64,000 nt of DNA from Streptoalloteichus hindustanus (GTDB lineage Bacteria; Actinomycetota; Actinomycetes; Mycobacteriales; Pseudonocardiaceae): NCBI RefSeq assembly GCF_900129375.1, contig NZ_FQVN01000013.1, forward strand, positions 1 through 64,000, read 5' to 3'. Below are positions 34,025 to 42,207 of the stretch, piece by piece (positions within the stretch are counted from its first letter, which is position 1; each line of letters starts with the position of its first letter). Below the pieces are notes generated by a model, which was not told the origin of the DNA, made no database searches, and saw nothing but the letters and a program-made list of their open reading frames with translations. The translations under genes and the position numbers were made by a program.

Positions 34025-35248
34025 ATGACCGAACCACACCACGGACAGCCCCTGTTCGGGGCTGGGGGAGCGCTCCACCGGGCCGGGGCGGGATGGGCCG
34101 CCCCGGCCGCCGACCAGGCCACCACCGACGGTGCGGGCGGGGCGCGCGGGCAGCACCGGCCGGACCCGCTCGGGGAGGCGGGGCAACGGCCGGTGCTGCC
34201 CGGAACCCCTACCTCCATCCCGCCCTGGGTGGCGGCGGCGCCCCGGTGGGCGGGCATCGCCCACCGAGCCCATCCCGGTGGGACGGAGCAGGACCTGGCC
34301 GGGGTGGTGGACACCGCCGCCTTCACCGCCGCGAACGCGGCACACGCGGGCGCCGACCCGGAGCGGGTGCGGGAACTGGCAGGGGAGGTCGCGGTGGGTG
34401 CGGCGGCGGCGCTGCGCGTGATCGACGAGGACGCCGTCCGCGCCGCCGAACCCGCGCACCTGGACTGGCGGGCGTTCGGTCAGGTCGTGCCGGTGCTGGG
34501 GGCCGGTGCGGGGGTGGGGGCCAGCGTCGTCGCGGCGGTGCTGACCGATCTGCTCGCCTCTGGGGGACCAACCCTGCTGATCGACCCGAACGACCCGGCC
34601 CGCAGTGGGCTTTCGGCCGCAGCACCCGCCCAGGGACCGCGCCGGCCCTCGCCGCACGCCCGGGTGTGGTTGCGGTGCGGCCACCGTGGCCCCGCCCTGG
34701 TGCTACGTCTGGAGACCACCCTGCCGGTGATTACGCCAGGACTGGTTCCGGGCCCGCGGTGGTGGACCCCGCCCACCGGCACTCCCCGCGTGACGGTGGT
34801 GGACACCGGTGATGACGGGTGGCGGCTGGCGACCAACCCGGCCGGTGGTCCCGGGGTGTGGATGCGACGCGGAACCCCCGCCCCGTGCCCGGTCCTGGTC
34901 GTGCGCCCGTCCCGGCCGAGCCTGGTGGCCGCCGAGCAGCTCCTGGCCCGCCTGGAGCCGTGGGTGCACGCCGGACTGGTCGTCCCGGTGCGGGCCCTGG
35001 TGGTGTCGGGAGCGCGGCGCTGGCCGCGCGGCGTGGTGGGCGCGGCCGGCCGCAGGGTGAGCGCCCTGCTCACCTCGGCGCGGTTTCTCCCACACCACCC
35101 CGAGATCGTCCGCGGTGGGATCGGCCCGCAGATCACGCCATCCCGGTCGCGGAGGGCTCTGCTGCCCCTGCTGGCCGACCTCGGACTCACACCCCGCCGG
35201 CACACCACGCCCTGGTGGGGAAGGCCAGGAAGGGGAATCGTGCGATGA
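34025..35248 (+). CDS. First transfer-operon protein, unknown function
   Basis: 407 residues from ATG 34025 with GGAGGA four bases upstream. The N-terminal third is Ala/Gly/Pro-rich and probably flexible. Residues about 155-330 alternate hydrophobic strands and loops (VVPVLGAGAGVGASVVAAVL, GPTLLIDPNDPARSG, VTVVDTGDDGW, CPVLVVRPSRPSLVAAEQLL) in an order that resembles a P-loop/MinD-like fold without a clear Walker lysine. It opens the conjugation operon and overlaps the next gene by four bases. Confidence 0.7.
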   Translation: MTEPHHGQPLFGAGGALHRAGAGWAAPAADQATTDGAGGARGQHRPDPLGEAGQRPVLPGTPTSIPPWVAAAPRWAGIAHRAHPGGTEQDLAGVVDTAAFTAANAAHAGADPERVRELAGEVAVGAAAALRVIDEDAVRAAEPAHLDWRAFGQVVPVLGAGAGVGASVVAAVLTDLLASGGPTLLIDPNDPARSGLSAAAPAQGPRRPSPHARVWLRCGHRGPALVLRLETTLPVITPGLVPGPRWWTPPTGTPRVTVVDTGDDGWRLATNPAGGPGVWMRRGTPAPCPVLVVRPSRPSLVAAEQLLARLEPWVHAGLVVPVRALVVSGARRWPRGVVGAAGRRVSALLTSARFLPHHPEIVRGGIGPQITPSRSRRALLPLLADLGLTPRRHTTPWWGRPGRGIVR

Positions 35249-35526
35249 GTCGCCACGCGTTGCCAGGACAGCTGCCGCCCAACCCGGACCCGATCACCCC
35301 CGAGTGGGCCAAACCCATCATCGACATCGTCGCGATGGCCAAGGGCTTCGCCGGGTGGTCGGTGGTGGGGTGCTTCTTCACCGCACTGGCGGTGTGGTGC
35401 GCGGGCCGGTGGTTCGACCATCACCGTCTGGCCCGGATCGGCGTGATCGGCATGGTCGTGGCCTGCGCCGGCGGCCTCTTCTACGGCATGGGCTACCAGC
35501 TCATCAGCTCCTTCGCGGGCGGGTGA
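35245..35526 (+). CDS. Small two-helix membrane protein of the transfer operon
   Basis: 93 residues from ATG 35245, overlapping both neighbours (ATGA, GTGA). After a short polar N terminus there are two membrane segments, about 36-52 (WSVVGCFFTALAVWCAG) and 64-85 (IGVIGMVVACAGGLFYGMG). Size and topology recall VirB2/TrbC-type pilin or VirB3-like subunits, but no diagnostic motif is present. Position between two membrane-associated transfer proteins supports a role in the secretion channel. Confidence 0.65.
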   Translation: MSRHALPGQLPPNPDPITPEWAKPIIDIVAMAKGFAGWSVVGCFFTALAVWCAGRWFDHHRLARIGVIGMVVACAGGLFYGMGYQLISSFAGG

Positions 35527-36311
35527 ACGCGATGCCAGGTCGTCCACGTGTCCGTGTTCGGTGTCGGGGATTGCTGCCGCTGCTGGCCGGCGCCCTGGCG
35601 GGAGCGGTGGTGATCGCCCTGTTCCACCTCGCTCCCGGGCCGTCGTTCCGCACCATCCACAGAGAACAATCCACTGTGGACAGTTCTGGTGGCGGGGACG
35701 AGCGGGAGTTGGCGCAGCGCCCGATGCCCTCCCTGCCGCCGGAGGCGGCTCGCCCCCAACCGCTGTCCACCGCCCGCGGCCCGGAACCCCACGTGCTGCC
35801 TGCGGCCACCGAGACCGGCCGATGGGTCCCCGGCGAGTTCACGGCTTCCACGGAAGGGGCGTTGGCGCAGCTCGTGGTGTTGTGGGAGACCGCTCTGCAC
35901 GGGGCCGACCCCGCTCTGGTGGAGCGCGCCTACCGGCACCTGGCGATGCCCGGCGCACCGGATCCCGCCACCACCGGGGTGCACCGCACCGTCGTCGCGC
36001 TGCGCGTCCACGCCGGCGCACCCGCCACCGGCCCCGTCCCGGACCTGCGCGCCCAGTACCGCGTCACCCACGGCCTGGTCAAAGGCAGCACCGACCGCGG
36101 CCGCTACGTGGTGGTGTGTGTGCTCGGAGAGATGTCGGTGACCTACCAGGCCGGCGCCGCGCGGGGCGGGCTGGGGGACTGCCAGGCCATGCGATGGGCC
36201 GGTGTCGGATGGCGCGTCGCCCCCGGTCCGCTGCCCGCCCCGGCCCCGCACGCCTGGCCCGGCAGCGACGCCTGCCTCGCCGCCGGCTACCGGGAGGTCC
36301 GCCGTGCCTGA
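35523..36311 (+). CDS. Membrane-anchored transfer protein
   Basis: 262 residues from GTG 35523. One N-terminal helix (LLPLLAGALAGAVVIALFHL) anchors a disordered Pro-rich stretch. An external domain of about 150 residues follows (TEGALAQLVVLWETALHGAD; RYVVVCVLGEMSVTYQAG), which resembles VirB8/TcpC-like periplasmic-type domains of actinobacterial and Gram-positive conjugation systems in layout only. It overlaps the downstream gene by eight bases. Confidence 0.6.
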   Translation: MNAMPGRPRVRVRCRGLLPLLAGALAGAVVIALFHLAPGPSFRTIHREQSTVDSSGGGDERELAQRPMPSLPPEAARPQPLSTARGPEPHVLPAATETGRWVPGEFTASTEGALAQLVVLWETALHGADPALVERAYRHLAMPGAPDPATTGVHRTVVALRVHAGAPATGPVPDLRAQYRVTHGLVKGSTDRGRYVVVCVLGEMSVTYQAGAARGGLGDCQAMRWAGVGWRVAPGPLPAPAPHAWPGSDACLAAGYREVRRA

Positions 36312-37614
36312 CTGGATCAAGGACATCGCCAGGGACGCCTTCGACACCGCGATGCGCGCGATCTGGGACTGCGGCCTGGAGTTCTTGCGGGTCGCGTTCG
36401 AGCTGGCCGACGCCTTCCCCATCACCGTCTCCACCAGCCAAGGCCCGATCGGCACGATCTGGCCGCTGACCCTGTACCTGTCGGGGCTGGTCGCCCTCGG
36501 CCTGTTCTTCGCGCACCTCATCTCCGTGATGCTCAGGGGAGGGCGAGGAGCGCTGCGTCTGGTGACGGGGCCTGTCCAGTACGGGCTGGCCCTCGCGGTG
36601 GTGGGGGGCAGTGCGGGATTGTTCCTGGCCGCGGCGGACGGCCTGGCCACCGGGATCCTGCGCGCCACCCTGAAGGTCAACAACTTCGGCGACGCCCTGC
36701 GGGCCACGAGCCTGACCGACGGCGCCAAGGACTCGATCAAGGCCGTCACCCTCGGGCTGGGCGCGCTGTTCGGGATCATCCCCGCGGCGCTGGGCTACCT
36801 GCTGGAGATGCTGTTCCGGGCCGCGGCCATCCTGATCCTGGTCGGCTGCACCCCCCTGGCCGCGGCGGGCCTGCTGTCGGGAGTGACCGCCCACTGGTTC
36901 TGGGTCACGGTGCGCTGGTTGCTCGCCGCGATCTGCATGAAACCCGTGCTCGCCCTGTCGATCTCGCTGGGTGTGCTGGCCACCGGCGGCGCCCAGGGGT
37001 TGGCGGAGGTCCTCGTGTCCTGCGGGCTGCTGCTGGTGAGCCTGTACAGCCCGGTGGTTCTGTTCCGGTTGTTCAGCTTCGTCGACCCCAACACCGGCGC
37101 GGGGCAGGCGTTGCGGGAGGCCTTCGCCGCTGCCGGTGGCCGCCACCCCTACGACACCGGGATGGATCGCGTGGGTCTGACCGGCGGGGACGAGGAGTCC
37201 GACGAGCGCGCCCACGAGGAACGCTTCGCCCCCGCCGAGGACGACCACGAGGACACCGACGACACCGACCGTGCCGACCGGTGGGGTCGGTTCGCCGAGG
37301 ACGGGGACGACGACCACGCCCGGCGAGCCGAGGAGGACCTCGACGCCGCCCGTGCCCAACGCGACGACCAGGACGACGAGGACCGCGTCGCCCAGCAACA
37401 GGACGCAGAACAGGCCGCGGACGAGGGGCAGCCGCCTCCTACCGACGCGCCCGACTCCGACGCGCAGGCGACCCCGGCCCGCGACGAAGCCCCGCCGCCA
37501 CCCGAACCCGTGCCAGAACCCGAACCTCCGCCCACCGCCGAACCCCTGCCGTCTCCGCCGGCACCGGACGCCGCGGCGACCGGCGAGGCCGGCAGCACCG
37601 CCAGGGAGCCCTGA
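36304..37614 (+). CDS. VirB6/TrbL-like conjugal transfer membrane protein
   Basis: 436 residues from GTG 36304. Six or more membrane segments lie between about 55 and 260 (for example PLTLYLSGLVALGLFFAHLI, LALAVVGGSAGLFLAAADG, LIPAALGYLLEMLFRAAAIL-like). The segment FRLFSFVDPNTGAGQALREA follows, then a long highly acidic Pro/Glu/Asp-rich tail (about 290-436). Multi-pass proteins of this shape form the inner-membrane channel of type IV secretion systems (VirB6/TrbL). The acidic tail is unusual in length. Confidence 0.75.
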   Translation: MPDWIKDIARDAFDTAMRAIWDCGLEFLRVAFELADAFPITVSTSQGPIGTIWPLTLYLSGLVALGLFFAHLISVMLRGGRGALRLVTGPVQYGLALAVVGGSAGLFLAAADGLATGILRATLKVNNFGDALRATSLTDGAKDSIKAVTLGLGALFGIIPAALGYLLEMLFRAAAILILVGCTPLAAAGLLSGVTAHWFWVTVRWLLAAICMKPVLALSISLGVLATGGAQGLAEVLVSCGLLLVSLYSPVVLFRLFSFVDPNTGAGQALREAFAAAGGRHPYDTGMDRVGLTGGDEESDERAHEERFAPAEDDHEDTDDTDRADRWGRFAEDGDDDHARRAEEDLDAARAQRDDQDDEDRVAQQQDAEQAADEGQPPPTDAPDSDAQATPARDEAPPPPEPVPEPEPPPTAEPLPSPPAPDAAATGEAGSTAREP

Positions 37615-37620
37615 TCAGGC

Positions 37621-39096
37621 ATGAGCCCACGCGTCTACACCGGACTGTCACGACGAGAACACGGCGAATGGTTGATGGGGCTGACCCTCGGGCAGACCGT
37701 GTCGTGCCTGCTGCTGGCGATCCCGGTGGTCACCTCACTGGCCGCCGGGAACTGGCAGCACAGCATGCTGCTGCTGGGAATCTGCGGGGCGGCGGCGGGC
37801 CTGGTCGTCGTGCCGTTCCGCGGGCGCCCCGCGGCGCGGTGGATGCTGCACTGGGCCACCCATCGGGTCGGGGCGCTCACCGGCTGGTCGGCGTGGCAGT
37901 CCCACATCGCCGCCGGTGAAGTCCTCCCACCGCAGGAACCGGATCTGCCCGGTGCGCTGTCCCGACTGTCGTTCGTGGACGGACCGACCTACAAGGACCA
38001 CGGACGCCTCTGCCTGGTCCACGACACCGCAGACCACCAGTGGACCGTGGTGGCTCGGCTCACCCACCAGGGCGTGGGCCTGGCCAGCGACGACGAGCGG
38101 GAGACGCTGGCCGTGCGGCTGGGCGCCCTGCTGCGGGGACTCGCCCACCACGACACGATCACCCGCCTCAGCGTCTACGTCCGCACCGCCCCCGACGACG
38201 GCGCCGCCTACGAGACGTGGCGGGCCACCCACCACCGGCCCGACGCCCCTGACCTGGCGGTCGCGGTGACCGACGAACTCCGTCGCACCCTCGCCGAGCG
38301 CGGCATCCGCCACGAGATGTTCCTCGCGGTCTCCGCACCCGAGACCGCCCTGCGCGGACCCGCCGCAGCCGCCGGCGGCGGACCGGACGGCCGCGCCCAC
38401 ACCCTCTACCGGGCTCTGGACGGGGTGGAGGACCAGCTACGCGGTATGGGATGCACCCACGTCGAGTGGTTGGACTCGCCCGGTCTGGCCGCGGCCGTCC
38501 GCAGCGGATTCAACCCCCACGCGACGGGGGAGCACCCGTGCTGGGCGGCCGCCGGACCGACCGCGGCCCCACCGCCCGCCGCGCGTTCCTACACCCACGA
38601 CGGGTTCACCTCCGTCACCTACGCCGCGCTCCCGGAGTCCGGTGTCCTGTTCGGATCGCTGGGATCCCTGGTGATCCCGCGCACCGTGGGAGAGCGGCGG
38701 GCGCTGGCGGTGCACTACGAGATCCTGCCGCCGCACCTGGCACGGCGGGCCGTGCGGGTCGAACGGCAGCGCCACGCGCTCATCAGGGACATCAAGACAC
38801 GCCGGGGATTCGCCGTGTCCGCCGCCGACCAACGGGCGGTGCGCGAGGCGTACGGGGACGAAAACGCGGTCGCGGCAGGACATGCCATCGTGCGCTACGC
38901 CGCCGTGGTGTCCGTGACCGTCCCCGCCGACTGGGAGGTGGAGGACCACGCGGCCCGACTGGAGAACACCGCGACCGGCCGGATCCGGCTGCTCCGGCTG
39001 GAGTTGGCGCAGGACAACGCGTTCGTCGCCGCCTGTGTCCCGGTCGGACTCGGCCTGCCGAAGCTGCGCTGGACGCGGATCAGGAGGGCGCGGTGA
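37621..39096 (+). CDS. SCO6880-family type IV secretion protein
   Basis: 491 residues from ATG 37621, six bases after the previous stop. Two membrane helices near residues 24-66 (LTLGQTVSCLLLAIPVVTSL; MLLLGICGAAAGLVVVPFRG) form a PrgI/VirB3-like head. A long soluble domain follows, similar to the N-terminal part of VirB4 proteins (HDTADHQWTVVARLTHQGVG; VYVRTAPDDGAAYETW). SCO6880-type proteins precede the VirB4-like ATPase in actinobacterial conjugative elements exactly as here, so the classic VirB3-VirB4N unit is split from the ATPase domain. Confidence 0.8.
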   Translation: MSPRVYTGLSRREHGEWLMGLTLGQTVSCLLLAIPVVTSLAAGNWQHSMLLLGICGAAAGLVVVPFRGRPAARWMLHWATHRVGALTGWSAWQSHIAAGEVLPPQEPDLPGALSRLSFVDGPTYKDHGRLCLVHDTADHQWTVVARLTHQGVGLASDDERETLAVRLGALLRGLAHHDTITRLSVYVRTAPDDGAAYETWRATHHRPDAPDLAVAVTDELRRTLAERGIRHEMFLAVSAPETALRGPAAAAGGGPDGRAHTLYRALDGVEDQLRGMGCTHVEWLDSPGLAAAVRSGFNPHATGEHPCWAAAGPTAAPPPAARSYTHDGFTSVTYAALPESGVLFGSLGSLVIPRTVGERRALAVHYEILPPHLARRAVRVERQRHALIRDIKTRRGFAVSAADQRAVREAYGDENAVAAGHAIVRYAAVVSVTVPADWEVEDHAARLENTATGRIRLLRLELAQDNAFVAACVPVGLGLPKLRWTRIRRAR

Positions 39097-40592
39097 GCGC
39101 GCCCCGCGGCCCCCAGGGCCGCACCCTCGCCTCCCTGCTCCGCGCCTTCGGCCCGGAACCCCCTGCCCGGCCCCGCGACCCCGAACCCGCGCCGGAGCGG
39201 AGCGAGACCGGACCGCGCGTCCCGCGACGGGGGATCTCCCGGCCGGGCTGGGGATGGAGCCCGGTGGAGGCGCCGCTGGTGGTGTGCCGGGCGGCGACCA
39301 GCGAGATCGGTGGGCTCTGGCCGCTGCTCGACTCCGCCACCCTGCCGCCCGTCGGCGCGCGCCTGGGCTACGACGCGTTGTCCGGAGCCGTCTTCTACTG
39401 CCACCCCGTGGAGTGGGTGCTCGGCGGGATCACCAGCAACCCCAACATCATCGTGTTCGGCGAACCCGGTCGCGGCAAGAGCAGCGCGGTGCTGGCGCTG
39501 GCGGTGCGTCTGATGCCGTTCGGGGTGCGCACCGTGATCGCCGGAGACGTCAAAGGGGAGTACAGCCCCGTGGTGCGTGCCCTCGGGGCGGAGCCGATCA
39601 GGGTGGGCGCGCCCGGGGTACGCATCAACCCGCTGGACCTGGGGCCGCTGGGCGCCCGATGGTCCGGCCTGACGGCGCGGGAGCGGGCGGAGGAAGCCTC
39701 CGCCACGGTGGGGCGCTGGGTGCGGCTCCTGGTGGCGTTGACCGAGGCCGCCGGCCACCCGGCGACCCCCACCCACGAGATGGTCCTGTCGGCGACGCTG
39801 CGCCGACTGGCGGGCGTGGACGGTGGCGCTGACCGCATGCGGTCGGTCACGATCCCCGAGGTCCACCACGCGCTGTCCCACCCGGACCCGGAGTTGTGGC
39901 GCCAGGCCAGGTTCCCCGGCGAGCGTGAGTTCCTCGACGCGATGCGCGGGATCACCGACGCCCTGGGCACCCTGATCCGCGGCCCCCTGGCGGGATTGTT
40001 CGACGGGGACACCACGGTCAGGCTCGACTGGTCGGCGCCGATCCAGTCACTGGACCTGGAGCGGCTGGCCAGCCGGGGTGACCAGGCGATCGCGTTCGCG
40101 CTGACCCTGCTCGGCTCGTGGGTGTCCACGGCCACCGATCTCCGCCGGGACGGCGAGATCCGCCTCGTGGTCCGGGACGAGGTGTGGCGTCAGATGCGCC
40201 TGGGGCTGCGAGCCGTGCAGACCGTGGACGCCGACCTGAGGCTGTCGCGCCGGCACCAGACCATCCAGGTCCTGGCCGCCCACAAACCCTCCGACCTGCT
40301 CACCGTCGGCGCGGCGGGGTCGACGGAAACCGCGATCGCGAAGGACCTGCTCGCGCTGTGCGCGACCCGTGTCCTGTTCGGACAGTCCACACGCGTCGCC
40401 GACGAACTCGCCGACGCGCTCGCGCTGGGGGAGCGGGAACACCAGGCGATCACGGGCTGGGCGACGGGCCGGCCGGGCCGTGCCCTGTGGAAGCTGGGAA
40501 CCCGCCCCGGGTTCAAGGTCACCACGGTGCTGACCTCCCCCGAGAAGCGCCTGTTCGACACCAACGCCCAACTCCGGCCCCGCCGGCGCTGA
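39093..40592 (+). CDS. VirB4-like conjugation ATPase
   Basis: 499 residues from GTG 39093 (GTGA overlap). Walker A is FGEPGRGKSS near residue 123. GDVKGEYSPVVRALG and INPLDLGPLG are typical VirB4/TraC post-Walker segments. Walker B is replaced by the RLVVRDEVW type near 355, and VLAAHKPSDLL and CATRVLFGQ close the fold. It powers assembly or substrate transfer at the inner face of the channel. The N-terminal VirB4 domain is provided by the SCO6880-like neighbour. Confidence 0.88.
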   Translation: MSAPRGPQGRTLASLLRAFGPEPPARPRDPEPAPERSETGPRVPRRGISRPGWGWSPVEAPLVVCRAATSEIGGLWPLLDSATLPPVGARLGYDALSGAVFYCHPVEWVLGGITSNPNIIVFGEPGRGKSSAVLALAVRLMPFGVRTVIAGDVKGEYSPVVRALGAEPIRVGAPGVRINPLDLGPLGARWSGLTARERAEEASATVGRWVRLLVALTEAAGHPATPTHEMVLSATLRRLAGVDGGADRMRSVTIPEVHHALSHPDPELWRQARFPGEREFLDAMRGITDALGTLIRGPLAGLFDGDTTVRLDWSAPIQSLDLERLASRGDQAIAFALTLLGSWVSTATDLRRDGEIRLVVRDEVWRQMRLGLRAVQTVDADLRLSRRHQTIQVLAAHKPSDLLTVGAAGSTETAIAKDLLALCATRVLFGQSTRVADELADALALGEREHQAITGWATGRPGRALWKLGTRPGFKVTTVLTSPEKRLFDTNAQLRPRRR

Positions 40593-40669
40593 CCACCAGA
40601 ACCCGTTCCACGCCCGCCGCCCCGGTCGACGGCGCGCGAATCCGACCCGCACACAAGAGGGGAAGACAC

Positions 40670-41113
40670 ATGCCGCCCACCACGAGCACGTCCGCCCAGG
40701 CCCTCCTGGAACTGGTGTGCGCCTGCGGCAACACCCAACCCTGCCCCGTGCCCCGCGTCCGGGTCGCGCTGGGCGAGGACTGGCTCCCCGCTCTGGCCGA
40801 GCTGGTGGCCAGTGCGCACGCGGCCCGCTGGCACGTCACCGACGATCTCACCACCGCCTCCTGCCCGCCGTGCCTGCGGACGGCGCGGTGCCTGACCTGG
40901 CAGCCCCAGGTCGGCCACCTGGTCGTCGTCCACCGCTTCGGGCCCGCGGTTCCCGCCCTGAACACCGGCGCGGGCTGTCGGCTCGTGCGGATCTGCCAGG
41001 AGTGCGGTTGGCGGCACTACGACCCGCCGCCACCCGCCGCGACCGCAACGATCGTCGGCGCGGTCCGCCTCACCGCCGCGGACGCCTCCCCGATGAACGG
41101 GGCGCCACAGTGA
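40670..41113 (+). CDS. Cysteine-rich (zinc-ribbon-like) small protein of the transfer operon
   Basis: 147 residues from ATG 40670 with GAGGGGAAG upstream. Cys pairs occur in LVCACGNTQPC, SCPPCLRTARC and RICQECGW, enough for one or two zinc sites. It lies between the VirB4-like ATPase and the cell-wall hydrolase with a four-base overlap to the latter. The role is unknown; a structural or regulatory accessory is likely. Confidence 0.65.
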   Translation: MPPTTSTSAQALLELVCACGNTQPCPVPRVRVALGEDWLPALAELVASAHAARWHVTDDLTTASCPPCLRTARCLTWQPQVGHLVVVHRFGPAVPALNTGAGCRLVRICQECGWRHYDPPPPAATATIVGAVRLTAADASPMNGAPQ

Positions 41114-42207
41114 GCCGCCGCGGGACCCGTACCCGATGGTTGTGGGCGGCGGCCTCGGCCTATCTCGGCATCACGCCCTTCCTGGCCGTGCTGCTGGTGT
41201 TCGCCGGCGCTGGCCACGCCGCACCCCTGTGCGCCCCCGCGGCGGGCGGGCTGGTGGCAGGCGGGCCCGGCGGTGGGCCGATGACCGGAACCCACACCTG
41301 GTCCGCCGAGCAGACCAGCAACGCCCACACCATCACCGCCGTCACCTCCCAGCGCGGCCTGCCCCGACGCGCCGCGGTGATCGCGGTCGCCGTCGCCATG
41401 CAGGAGTCCCGGCTACGCAACCTGGACCACGGAGACCGGGACAGCGTCGGCTTGTTCCAGCAGCGGCCCTCCACGGGGTGGGGCGCCCGCGACCAGCTCA
41501 CCGACCCCGTCCACGCCACGAGTCTCTTCCTCGACGCGCTCGTACGGGTCCCCGACTGGCAGCGCATCGACCTGTGGCGCGCCGCCGACAGCGTGCAACG
41601 CTCCTGCTGCCCACACGCCTACACGCAGTGGGCGAGCGACGCGGCCCTGCTGGTCGGCCGGCACTGGACGGGACCGGCCGATCCCGATCCCGTTCTGCTG
41701 CCCGGCGCGGACAGCGGCGCCCCCACGCCCACCACGTCACCCCCGTGCGGTCCAGGCGGCTCGGGCCTGCCTTCCGCCCCCAGTCCCGGCACGGCACCGC
41801 GCGTCCCCGCCGAGTGGGCACCACCCGACGACGAACGCCTGCGCACCGTGGTCGCCTTCGCCCTCGACCAGCTCGGCAAACCCTACGTGTGGGGCGGGGT
41901 CGGCCCGGACGGCTGGGACTGCTCCGGGCTGACCCTGCGGGCCTGGGCCGCCGTCGGCGTCGCCCTCGGCCGCACCACCTACGACCAGGTCCACACCGGA
42001 ACCCCGGTCCCGAGCCCGGACGCGGTGCGCCCCGGCGACCTGCTGTTCATCCCCGGCGCCGACGGCACCCACGCCCGCCCCGGCCACGTCGGTCTCGCCC
42101 TCGGCCACGGCCTGCTCGTCCACGCCCCCCAACCCGGCCACACCGTCCGCGTCGACCCCCTCACCACCTGGACACCCGTGCTCAGCGCGATCCGGAGGCC
42201 GACATGA
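41110..42207 (+). CDS. Lysozyme-like / NlpC-P60 cell-wall hydrolase of the transfer system
   Basis: 365 residues from GTG 41110. An N-terminal helix (WLWAAASAYLGITPFLAVLL) targets it to or across the membrane. The first domain resembles a lytic transglycosylase (AVAVAMQESRLRNLDHGD with Glu99, then SVGLFQQRPS). A Pro-rich linker leads to an NlpC/P60 domain with catalytic Cys271 in DGWDCSGLTLRAW and His326 in GHVGLALG. Conjugation systems of Gram-positive bacteria use such dual hydrolases (VirB1/Tra-type) to open peptidoglycan locally. It overlaps both neighbours by four bases. Confidence 0.88.
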   Translation: MSRRGTRTRWLWAAASAYLGITPFLAVLLVFAGAGHAAPLCAPAAGGLVAGGPGGGPMTGTHTWSAEQTSNAHTITAVTSQRGLPRRAAVIAVAVAMQESRLRNLDHGDRDSVGLFQQRPSTGWGARDQLTDPVHATSLFLDALVRVPDWQRIDLWRAADSVQRSCCPHAYTQWASDAALLVGRHWTGPADPDPVLLPGADSGAPTPTTSPPCGPGGSGLPSAPSPGTAPRVPAEWAPPDDERLRTVVAFALDQLGKPYVWGGVGPDGWDCSGLTLRAWAAVGVALGRTTYDQVHTGTPVPSPDAVRPGDLLFIPGADGTHARPGHVGLALGHGLLVHAPQPGHTVRVDPLTTWTPVLSAIRRPT